Below, in pieces: positions 34,045 through 41,701 of a stretch of 64,000 bases of DNA; within the stretch, counting starts at the first letter, position 1; each line of letters opens with the position of its first letter. The stretch spans positions 1-64,000 of the forward strand of contig NZ_SMJU01000011.1 of NCBI RefSeq assembly GCF_004348825.1, written 5' to 3'. Under the pieces are notes generated by a model, which worked only from the letters and a program-made list of their open reading frames with translations, did no database searches and was not told the origin of the DNA. The translations under genes were made by a program, and so were the position numbers. Origin of the DNA: Arundinibacter roseus (lineage in GTDB: Bacteria > Bacteroidota > Bacteroidia > Cytophagales > Spirosomataceae).

Positions 34045-34806
34045 ATGAATACTATGAGCCTTGTCTTACTGATCATTTTCCAATTCAATTTTGCCTTTGA
34101 TCGCAAAATTGAATTCCCTAAGGCCTCACCTGTTTCGGAAAGCCAACCAAAACAAATGAGTTTCCCTTCTGTATCCACCTACACAATTTTAAAATCTTTT
34201 GATGGCGGATTTACCTGGCAGCAAATTGGCGATGGACTTCCGGCAGATTTGAAGGAAGAAGGTTTCTTTGTCAACGAGCAAGGGTTCTACCTGCAGGCAG
34301 GAAAGGTAGTATTTCACAATAAGTCAAATTCGACAGGCGCACAATGGGAAAAAGTACCTGTCGAAGTCAGGGAATCGAAAATAGTAAAATCAAACGGTGT
34401 GTTTATGGCAACAAGTCAGAAAGGAATTATACGATCAAGCGATCAGGGAAAAACCTGGGAAGTAGTATTGAATGAAGGCGGTGTAGGTATTGCCGTTGAA
34501 CCCATCAAAGGTGGTTTCGCTGCCATCAACTACAATACAGAGTCAAAAACCAGAAGAGTACGCATAACCTATGACGGAGGCAGGAACTGGCAGGCCATTG
34601 ATGCGGGCCTCCCGCCAAGTCTTACCATTTCATCCATTGTACAGGTCGGTGAATATTTCTATTGCGGACATCCTGAGGGCATTTTCAGATCATCAGATGC
34701 GGGTAAATCATGGGTACTTATTCTTACTTCCATTGAGGATAAGGTCTTCAATTTGGCAGTTTCAGGAAAAGTAATGTATGCCATTCCCAGAGCGGGCGGC
34801 TGTTGA
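34045..34806 (+). CDS. Secreted BNR/Vps10-type beta-propeller-like protein
   Basis: A 253-residue protein with a short N-terminal hydrophobic segment and at least four copies of the BNR/sortilin-type motif S-D-G-G-T-W (SFDGGFTWQQIGDGLP, SSDQGKTWEVVL, TYDGGRNWQAIDAGLPP, SSDAGKSWVLIL). These repeats are blades of a beta-propeller seen in sialidases, photosystem assembly factors and sortilins. It is too short for a full propeller, which needs oligomerisation or is a partial copy. No catalytic sialidase residues were identified. It is divergent from the BlaI/M56 pair, which may regulate it. Confidence 0.78.
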   Translation: MNTMSLVLLIIFQFNFAFDRKIEFPKASPVSESQPKQMSFPSVSTYTILKSFDGGFTWQQIGDGLPADLKEEGFFVNEQGFYLQAGKVVFHNKSNSTGAQWEKVPVEVRESKIVKSNGVFMATSQKGIIRSSDQGKTWEVVLNEGGVGIAVEPIKGGFAAINYNTESKTRRVRITYDGGRNWQAIDAGLPPSLTISSIVQVGEYFYCGHPEGIFRSSDAGKSWVLILTSIEDKVFNLAVSGKVMYAIPRAGGC

Positions 34807-34810
34807 TATT

Positions 34811-34845
34811 CAGGTCAGATGCTAATAATCTGACCTGTATTTTTA
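34811..34845 (+). terminator. Rho-independent terminator
   Basis: Perfect 10-base arms CAGGTCAGAT and ATCTGACCTG with a 7-base loop, followed by TATTTTT, 5 bases after the stop of the BNR protein gene. Confidence 0.9.
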
Positions 34846-34995
34846 AACATCCTAGCTTTCCTTTATTCATTAATTTAAATGATTAAACTTCACCTAAATG
34901 ATAGGTTGGAGTTTGGGCACCGCAATGCTGGCCAAACCTGCTAATCAGGAGCTTAGAAACGGAACTTATAGGAAATAACAGGAAAAAGAATTCAT

Positions 34996-35895
34996 TTACT
35001 CCAAATGTTTTTTTAGGAAATCAATCACCTTACTCCTGACTTCATCGGCGTCGAACATCACGCCATAATGCGGCGCATCTTTTACAATAATTAGTTCGTT
35101 GGGAACACCTGCCACATGGAGCCATGCACTCAGAAGTTGAGATTGCCGGGGAGAAACCATGTCGTCTTTTTCGCCATGAATAATTAAGAACGGAGGATCA
35201 TTCTTGTCGACATAAGTTACCGGGCTAGCAGCTTTGGCTAGATCAGGGCGAGTTAACGGGGCTGCGCCAATCAGTAGACTTTCGGGGGATTTGGGGTCGT
35301 TGGCACTGGGGAAAAGAATCAGTTCTGCCGGGCCATAAAAATTAACGACCCCTTTGAATGTAAAGGATTTACTGCTTCCGGGCATATAAAACTCCTACAC
35401 GTCATTATTATGTGCCAATCCAACGAGGGAAGCTAAATGACCCCCAGACGAAAAACCCATGACAGCCATTCGTGTTTTATCTATGCCATATGATTCAGCC
35501 TGATCATACAAAAACGAAATTGCCTGGTTGCAGTCCTGCATTTGAGCTGGAAAAACGGCCTGTGTGCTGAACCGGTGGTCAATGGAAGCGATCGCAAAAC
35601 CCTTATTGATTAGTTCAGCCAGGGTGTTTTTCATGTATCCCATATCGGCATATTTGGAATTACTCAACCAGGCCCCACCATGAATAAAAACGACCAATGG
35701 GACTTTACCCAGTGGGTTTGGCGGCAGATAAATATCCAATAAATGTTTTTGAAGGGTATCGTTATTGTAGGCAACATTACCATGCAACCGGGTTCCCAGT
35801 GGAAAATTCTTAATTACCGGATTGGTCTGACCAAAGCCCGAAGTAGCAAAAAGAAACGCGAAAATGGTGAATACTAGTGTTGTTGTCTTAAACAT
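34996..35895 (-). pseudogene. Alpha/beta hydrolase (esterase/lipase type) split by one in-frame TAG
   Basis: Two frames, 35395-35895 and 34996-35385, are parts of one gene in the same reading frame, parted by a TAG at 35397-35395. The first part has the signal peptide, the HGGAW oxyanion-hole motif and the nucleophile elbow GFSSGG. The second has IIHGEKDDMV (acid) and DAPHYGVMF (histidine). The stop falls in an NNDV-(stop)-EFY segment where lysine, glutamate or glutamine would be expected. A single base change would restore about 300 residues. The start is taken at the ATG at 35895 before the signal sequence. Without readthrough the triad is incomplete. It could also be a sequencing error. 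Confidence 0.85.
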
Positions 35896-36032
35896 ACAAA
35901 GGATTGGGTCAGGTTTAATAGTCAACTAATTTAGTAAATTTTATGGCAGGGGTTTCTTCGTGTTTAAAAAAGTCTTTTGCCCACTTTTAGACTTACAACT
36001 CTATACTATACCCGATTACAAACGGGAAATTA

Positions 36033-36298
36033 ACCAAAGAAAATTACGGTCGAGATCATCACCCGTGCTGTTTTTCGGTTTACATGACCGGTGGAGGGGT
36101 AAAAAAAGAATTACATACGGTGAAACCGATGAATTTGGGTACTACATCACCAAAAACCCCGTACATATTCACGACCTGCAAGCCACAATTTTGCATCTAA
36201 TGGGCATTGATCATGAGCAGCTTACGTTTAAATTTCAGGGACGTCGATATAGACTTACCGACGTGGCGGGACACGTGGTAAAACCCATTCTGGTATAA
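36033..36298 (+). pseudogene. DUF1501 protein, frameshifted C-terminal remnant
   Basis: In one frame bases 36033-36107 read [25 protein letters not shown]. After a run of seven A (36102-36108) the match continues in another frame with [34 protein letters not shown] and [14 protein letters not shown]. Together they are the conserved C-terminal ~85 residues of DUF1501 proteins, which are sulfatase-fold exported proteins of 400-480 residues. The rest is gone. The A-run explains the frameshift by slippage. Confidence 0.8.
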
Positions 36299-36767
36299 AA
36301 TGCATTTACCAATAATCATAAAGAAAATCTTAATCAGGTAGTCTTTAGGCCGCCTCCTAATCGCTTTTGCTATCCCTTTGATAAAGCGTTGGCCTTGCGT
36401 GGAAGGGAGGAAATTGAACCAGGATTTTTTCTTCGCTGATGCGAGCGATTATTCCCTTTTCCTAACCAGATTTTTACATCTGTCATGCAGAGTTATTTCT
36501 ATTTGCTTCGCTTGGGCATCAGCAATGGCAAACATGTAACGGAACTTTATGTATTATTGGCTCCGCCGGATTGGGGGTTAAAAAATGGATAATCTGCTGT
36601 GACACGTACCCAATGGGCGCAAAACAAGGGGGAGGTTTTAGTGATAAGGCCCCTGAAAGCCGCATCGAATGAAAAAAAAATTAATGAAAAGGTATGACAT
36701 AAGGCTGTCACTACCCCATCCGATCTTTGTAGAAATAATAAACAAACCAGTTTAAACACAAGCAAAG
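36299..36767. other. Intergenic stretch upstream of ridA-like gene
   Basis: No gene is supported on either strand. The last ~100 bases must hold the promoter of the RidA-family gene. I saw no repeat or terminator beyond chance. Confidence 0.4.
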
Positions 36768-37160
36768 ATGCAAAAGAACACAACCGATCCCTGGGAATGG
36801 GGTAAGTACACTAATTCAGTACAAGCAGTAGAGATTAAAGAGCCGCAGGGAACCCTTTATTGCTCGGGGCAAGTTGCAATTGATGCCAATGGCCAGCCTG
36901 TTGCCTCGGACATGAAGACACAACTGGAGCTGACGATCCAGAATTTAGAACATCTGATCGGTGAGGCTGGCTATGAGCCGGGCGGTATCGTAAGACTTAA
37001 CGTCTACACCACTTCTACACAAGAGTTTTTTACAATCTGCGTGCCGACTTATCAAGCATGGATCCAAAAGCATGGAATTAAACAAGCGACTAGCATGCTC
37101 GAAGTAAAAGGTTTGTTTGGTGGGCTTACCGTTGAACTTGAAGCAACCGTGGTACGATAG
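36768..37160 (+). CDS. RidA/YjgF family protein
   Basis: A 130-residue protein of the RidA fold (TLYCSGQVAID, then QLELTIQNLEHLIGEAGYEPGGIVRLNVYTT, ending ATSMLEVKGLFGGLTVELEATVV). Classical RidA deaminates reactive enamines formed by PLP enzymes using a conserved arginine near the end of the fold. Here that position in the VKGLF-GG segment does not clearly show it, so this may be another YjgF subgroup. It is probably monocistronic, since a terminator follows. The WYL regulator downstream is a possible partner. Confidence 0.88.
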   Translation: MQKNTTDPWEWGKYTNSVQAVEIKEPQGTLYCSGQVAIDANGQPVASDMKTQLELTIQNLEHLIGEAGYEPGGIVRLNVYTTSTQEFFTICVPTYQAWIQKHGIKQATSMLEVKGLFGGLTVELEATVVR

Positions 37161-37170
37161 CTTTTTGGAT

Positions 37171-37220
37171 ATTGACCAGACAGGTTGCCTGATTTGGGGC
37201 CTCCTGGCTGGTCAGTATTT
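37171..37220 (+). terminator. Terminator after the RidA-family gene
   Basis: Arms TGACCAG-A-CAGG and CCTG-G-CTGGTCA pair with one internal mismatch around an ~18-base loop, followed by GTATTTC. The remaining gap to 37448 holds no recognised gene. Confidence 0.65.
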
Positions 37221-37448
37221 CAAACTACAGAATCTATGAATGAACTATCAATGAACATTCTATGATTTTTTTGAAAAGTGAAAACCTGGCAGCGATTGGT
37301 CTAAAAATAAAAGCGTTATGTCAGAAGACCTATGAGGGGCTGTTTACAGCAAAAACTAATGAAACCCTTAACGGATCAGTGAAATTGTTGAATTTGCGGT
37401 TCGAAACGTAAAACTACATTTCCTTAAAAGGACTTAGAAAAGTAAGCC

Positions 37449-38423
37449 ATGAAAGATTCCGAAGTCACACGACTATCCCGCCTGGTAGCCTTGCTAACAC
37501 TACTGCAAACAAAGCGAACTGTGACTGCAACCGAGTTAGCGGACCGCTTTAAGGTAAGTACCCGCACGATCTACCGCGACATAAGAACCCTTGAAAGCGC
37601 AGGTGTGCCGATAGTTACACAGGAAGGAAAAGGATATTCGATGCTGGAAGGCTACCGCCTGGCTCCTGTTATGTTCACACGGGATGAAGCCTTATCGCTG
37701 CTTATTGCTGAAAAGCTTGCCAGTAGACTTACGGATAAGGCCACAGCTCAACTCACCGGCGCAGCAATGGACAAAATTCGTGCAGCTCTCAGGCAATCAG
37801 ACCGCGACCACCTGGAAACAGTGGCCCCCTACATACAGGTTCTGGAACCTGCCAGTGTATCCAATCACTCCAACATCTACCAACAATTAGTTACCGCCGT
37901 TACAGCTAGACAGGTTGTGCGCATGGGCTATCAATCAGCCGACAGCTTCGTGCAAACTGTGCGCGAAATCGAACCTATTGGTTTGTACCTTAGCCAGCAC
38001 TGGCATGTAGTGGCCTATTGTCGCCTGCGGCAGGCTTTTCGAAATTTCCGACTGGATCGTATCAGTAGGCTGGTAATTTCCCAGGAAATGTTTGAGGCAC
38101 GGACAGAAACCTTACAGCAATATTGGATCGACGAAGCAAAAAGGAGGGATAAGGAAAAAGTGGTGATACACTTTAACCCCTTGATAGCATTGCCTGCCCA
38201 GGTGCAATTCCTTCATGACACCAGGCGCCAATATGGATTCACGCACGAGGAAGTACTGTCCGACGGAAACCTTTCGATGGTATTTCTGGTAGGCTCACTC
38301 CCTTATCTTGCGTCCTGGTTGTTACCGTTTGCTGGTGCTATATCAGTTGTAGAGCCTGCTCAACTACGGGTTTGCTTATCCAAACTAGCGCAATTGGCCT
38401 ATGATTCCTTTTCCATCCGCTAA
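37449..38423 (+). CDS. WYL domain transcriptional regulator (DeoR-like HTH)
   Basis: A 324-residue regulator. The N-terminal winged helix (about 8-65) has TVTATELADRFKVSTRTIYRDIRTLESAGVPI. The middle WYL domain (about 140-235) shows VRMGYQSADS, EPIGLYLSQHWHVVAYCRLRQAFRNFRLDRI. A WCX-like C-terminal extension follows (EVLSDGNLSMVFLVGSLPYLASWLLPF). Such proteins bind nucleic acid or small ligands through WYL. The target genes are unknown; RidA lies 288 bases upstream. Confidence 0.92.
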   Translation: MKDSEVTRLSRLVALLTLLQTKRTVTATELADRFKVSTRTIYRDIRTLESAGVPIVTQEGKGYSMLEGYRLAPVMFTRDEALSLLIAEKLASRLTDKATAQLTGAAMDKIRAALRQSDRDHLETVAPYIQVLEPASVSNHSNIYQQLVTAVTARQVVRMGYQSADSFVQTVREIEPIGLYLSQHWHVVAYCRLRQAFRNFRLDRISRLVISQEMFEARTETLQQYWIDEAKRRDKEKVVIHFNPLIALPAQVQFLHDTRRQYGFTHEEVLSDGNLSMVFLVGSLPYLASWLLPFAGAISVVEPAQLRVCLSKLAQLAYDSFSIR

Positions 38424-38659
38424 AAGACTGTTTATAATTTCTCCGAATAAGACAAAAACCTACATTACCAGAAATAAACCGCAGAAAACACCTGACTTCG
38501 CGGTAACTCCTAAAGCAGTCCGATTTTGACGCACGGTGGCATTGCAATGCAAATTGTAAGGCAGGTGATTCAAGTGGGATATGGTAAATATTGACAACTG
38601 ACCGATAAATATCTAAACGCCAATGATGCCACAGGAACAGGTGCTATTGAGCGGCTCAC

Positions 38660-38793
38660 CTAAATGGCCTGCTGAAGCGTATTGCCACCGATGAAGGACA
38701 GCTTGTAAAAGTGGACAGGGCCTGGAAGTGGCAGTATTACCTGAAAGATCACCTGGGTAATGTACGAGTAGTACTATTCTTGGTTGTGTCTTT
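38660..38793 (+). pseudogene. RHS repeat-associated core remnant
   Basis: The frame reads LLKRIATDEGQLVKV then WKWQYYLKDHLGNVRVVL and a stop. YYLKDHLGNVRV is the hallmark of the RHS/YD-repeat core that precedes polymorphic toxin tips. Only ~40 residues remain, and no start, upstream repeats or toxin tip can be read. The rest of 38424-38882 has no recognisable gene. Confidence 0.8.
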
Positions 38794-38882
38794 CGATAGA
38801 TTGTAGTGCCTAATTATTGGCTGGATTATATTTGCCTATATTTCTTCCAGATACATTTTGTTTCCATCTAAAAACACGGAGT

Positions 38883-39251
38883 ATGACAACAGTAGAATTT
38901 TTAAAATCCTATGACCCAAAAGTTCAGGAAATATGCCTTCACCTCAGAGAAATTGCCCGGGAACTCCTGAATGATTCAGAAGAAATCCTTTTTGCAGGTT
39001 GGAAGAACTTTTCCTACGGCACAGCAGATAGCCGGGCCGACAAAGACTTGATTATTTATATAGCACCTTTCGAGGAGAGTATAAATCTTGGTTTTTATCG
39101 CGGGGCTAACCTACCTGACAAGAAGAAATTACTCAAAGGTACAGGTAAACTTCTGCGACACTTAAAGATAAAATCAATGGCGGATTATGATATAAGCGAT
39201 ATTGAGCAGCTTATATTTGAAGCAAAAACAAAACGACAAGGGACGAAGTAA
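38883..39251 (+). CDS. DUF1801 family protein
   Basis: A 122-residue cytosolic protein, start set at the ATG at 38883 where the family similarity begins. It has the DUF1801 layout: VEFLKSYDPKVQEICLHLREIARE, WKNFSYGT, a central DLIIYIAPFEESINLGFYRGANLPD strand region and LLKGTGKLLRHLKIKS. The fold is related to iron-chaperone YdhG-like proteins, but the role is not established. It stands alone, next to an RHS remnant. Confidence 0.85.
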   Translation: MTTVEFLKSYDPKVQEICLHLREIARELLNDSEEILFAGWKNFSYGTADSRADKDLIIYIAPFEESINLGFYRGANLPDKKKLLKGTGKLLRHLKIKSMADYDISDIEQLIFEAKTKRQGTK

Positions 39252-39469
39252 AAGAAAAGCAGCTAAAAAAACAAGGCTCCCTTCTTACATTACGAGGTAA
39301 GGCTTTACCATTTATTTATTGATTCTTTTCAGCGATAATTGAAATATCTCTCGGGGATTATACTAGTTAATGCTTTTGGCTTTACCATCTCAACACACGA
39401 TGACAGACCTATAAACTAAATTTTCGCATGATATTTTCTGTAGCGAAAATCCAATCGCTTTCTGACACA

Positions 39470-39925
39470 TTACTTATTTTCCTGTAACTTTTTAAAAAAC
39501 AAGGGCATAGTTGATTCATCCACCGCTTCCATTTCTACTAATTTCAGCGACTTGACCATGTGGATCGTGGTAGTTTTATACTTCTGGAAATGGGGAGTTT
39601 TCAGGTGTTGTTCATAAGCAGCTTTACTTGCATAAATTTCCAATATTCGAATCTGGGTTCTATTCTCTTTTTCATACATTGGGAAAATGGTAATTACGCC
39701 CGGTTCCAGTTTTACAGAGGCCGCTGCTTCAACTTCCAAGATTCCTATATATTCTTCAAGATAAGCAGGAAGTATCTCAATTTCTGCTATCCGCACCATC
39801 ATTTTTGATTGTGCGGAAACTGTCTGGATACCTGTGAACATGAAAATCATCATGAACAGTGAACCAAAAGTCCAATGAGCTTTGCTAGTGCCTGCTACTA
39901 TTTTTAATATATCTGTACTTACCAT
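39470..39925 (-). CDS. Putative quinol monooxygenase (ABM domain), membrane-anchored or exported
   Basis: A 151-residue protein. After an N-terminal hydrophobic segment (about 19-37) the rest is an antibiotic-biosynthesis-monooxygenase fold: MVRIAEIEILPAYLEEYIGILE, SVKLEPGVITIFPMYEKEN, EIYASKAAYEQHLKTPHFQKY. The family covers cofactor-free monooxygenases such as YgiN and small heme or quinone-acting proteins. Export is unusual but occurs in Bacteroidota. It is isolated and reads towards the DUF1801 gene. Confidence 0.8.
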   Translation of the reverse strand: MVSTDILKIVAGTSKAHWTFGSLFMMIFMFTGIQTVSAQSKMMVRIAEIEILPAYLEEYIGILEVEAAASVKLEPGVITIFPMYEKENRTQIRILEIYASKAAYEQHLKTPHFQKYKTTTIHMVKSLKLVEMEAVDESTMPLFFKKLQENK

Positions 39926-40170
39926 TATTTTTTATTATACGGTTAAAATTGTAACTAACTAATTAAATTACAATTCTTACTAGTATTGAAAGCAATAAAT
40001 GAATGTCCGAATTGCTTTCAGCTGCTTACTGTTCACCGATCTGAACAAAGGTCCTGCCTTTAATTTGCCAAAATAGTATACAGATTACGGATAATACTAC
40101 CAAGATTACTGATTTGAATTAACCTATCCGAAGCTGACAGATTAAAGTGTTAATTTTGAATACGTTAAAA

Positions 40171-41082
40171 ATGACTGATATGGATAATTTACGACGGTTC
40201 GAGACAATACATGACTACAATGTCTTCAACAACAACGCTACACTCCATCCGCAGGTGAACATTGTTGATATGTCGAAGGCAAGCCCCCGACCAGCCTCTC
40301 CTATGTATTTTGGGTTTTATACAGTTTTTCTTAAAGAAGTAAATTGCGGGAATCTACGGTACGGCCGTCATACCTACGACTACCAGGAAGGAACGCTCGT
40401 ATTTATTGGTCCCGGACAGGTGGTGAGTGTCGACAGTCCCGGAGAGACCTACCAGCCCAAAGGCGTGGCGCTGATCTTTCATCCCGACCTGATCCATGGT
40501 ACAGTACTTGGACGGCATATGAAGAACTATTCGTTCTTTGGGTACCAATCCAACGAAGCACTTCATTTGTCTGAGCGAGAAAGAAAAATTGTACTGGATT
40601 GCTTCTCAAAAATCGAGTACGAACTCGAGCAGGGCGTCGACAAGCACAGCAAAAGGCTGATTATAGCAAACATAGAACTCTTTCTAAACTACTGCACCCG
40701 ATTTTATGACCGGCAGTTCATTACCCGCGACACGGTGCATCTGGGTGTTCTGGAAAAGTTTGAGGCTCTCTTAAACGAGTTTTTCCAAACCGATAGGCCG
40801 CACACCGTGGGCCTGCCTTCGGTCGCCTGGTGCGCGGAACAACTGAATTTATCGGCCAATTACTTTGGCGACCTGGTAAAGAAGGAAACGGGGCAATCTG
40901 CCCAGGAGTACATTCAATCCAAGCTGATGGAGGTGGCCAAAGAGAAAATTTTTGACCGCAGCAAAACAATCAACCAAATTGCTTTTGAACTGGGTTTTAA
41001 ATATCCCCAGCATTTCAGCCGCTTTTTTAAGGAAAGAATTGGTCAGTCTCCCAATGAATATAGACTCTTTCAGGACAATTGA
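40171..41082 (+). CDS. AraC family transcriptional regulator
   Basis: A ~303-residue regulator; start placed at the ATG at 40171, with a GTG at 40147 possible. The N-terminal cupin-like domain (about 30-130) shows YDYQEGTLVFIGPGQVVSV. The C-terminal HTH pair has WCAEQLNLSANYFGDLVKKETGQS and INQIAFELGFKYPQHFSRFFKERIGQSPNEYR. It lies 130 bases upstream of the molybdenum hydroxylase genes on the same strand and probably controls them. Confidence 0.92.
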   Translation: MTDMDNLRRFETIHDYNVFNNNATLHPQVNIVDMSKASPRPASPMYFGFYTVFLKEVNCGNLRYGRHTYDYQEGTLVFIGPGQVVSVDSPGETYQPKGVALIFHPDLIHGTVLGRHMKNYSFFGYQSNEALHLSERERKIVLDCFSKIEYELEQGVDKHSKRLIIANIELFLNYCTRFYDRQFITRDTVHLGVLEKFEALLNEFFQTDRPHTVGLPSVAWCAEQLNLSANYFGDLVKKETGQSAQEYIQSKLMEVAKEKIFDRSKTINQIAFELGFKYPQHFSRFFKERIGQSPNEYRLFQDN

Positions 41083-41211
41083 TCCATTCTCTACGGAAAA
41101 GCAAATTTGAAAGGTTACTTATCCGTTGAATTTTGTACATTCTGGTTACTTAAAATTCGCATACTTTTTCAATCTATTTACCATTTTACTCGATCTCATA
41201 AATATTTCTCT

Positions 41212-41667
41212 ATGGCAAAATACACGCTGAAAATTAACGGAAAACCCCGCCAGATAGATGTAGATCCGGCCACTCCTATGCTGTGGGTGCTCCGTGACCA
41301 TCTTGATATGCCGGGCACCAAGTATGGTTGTGGCATTGCCCAGTGCGGGGCCTGTACTGTACATCTTAACGGCACGGCGGTACGCTCCTGCCAACTGCCG
41401 GTGTCGGCAGTTGGCAACGAAGAGATCACTACCATTGAGGGACTTTCGGATAATGGAGACCATCCCGTCCAAAAAGCCTGGCTGGAACACGATGTGGCTC
41501 AGTGCGGCTACTGTCAGACGGGGCAGATCATGACAGCTGCTGCTCTACTTAAAATCAACCCCACTCCCACTGATGAAGACATTGAAGCTGGTATGAGTGG
41601 AAATATATGCCGATGCGGCACCTATTTACGCATCCGGGAAGCCGTAAAAACCGCTGCTAAGAATTAA
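41212..41667 (+). CDS. Molybdenum hydroxylase [2Fe-2S] subunit (isoquinoline 1-oxidoreductase alpha-like)
   Basis: A 151-residue iron-sulfur subunit; start set at the ATG at 41212, just before the ferredoxin fold. It carries two [2Fe-2S] sites: [15 protein letters not shown]-x5-C in the plant-ferredoxin-like domain and [14 protein letters not shown] in the helical domain. It transfers electrons from the molybdopterin subunit encoded 34 bases downstream to an external acceptor, probably a cytochrome. No FAD subunit follows, as in isoquinoline oxidoreductase-type enzymes. Confidence 0.94.
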   Translation: MAKYTLKINGKPRQIDVDPATPMLWVLRDHLDMPGTKYGCGIAQCGACTVHLNGTAVRSCQLPVSAVGNEEITTIEGLSDNGDHPVQKAWLEHDVAQCGYCQTGQIMTAAALLKINPTPTDEDIEAGMSGNICRCGTYLRIREAVKTAAKN

Positions 41668-41701
41668 TCGGTGACCCAACCTTTAACCAATTTACCTGAT
41701 C

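Noticed and set aside
34045-34806. Sialidase
   Set aside because: BNR-type repeats are present, but the arginine triad and catalytic tyrosine cannot be placed and the protein is too short for a full propeller.
37255-37420. Short open stretch starting near 37264
   Set aside because: It ends after about 50 codons, matches no family I know and lies in a gap between RidA and the WYL regulator.
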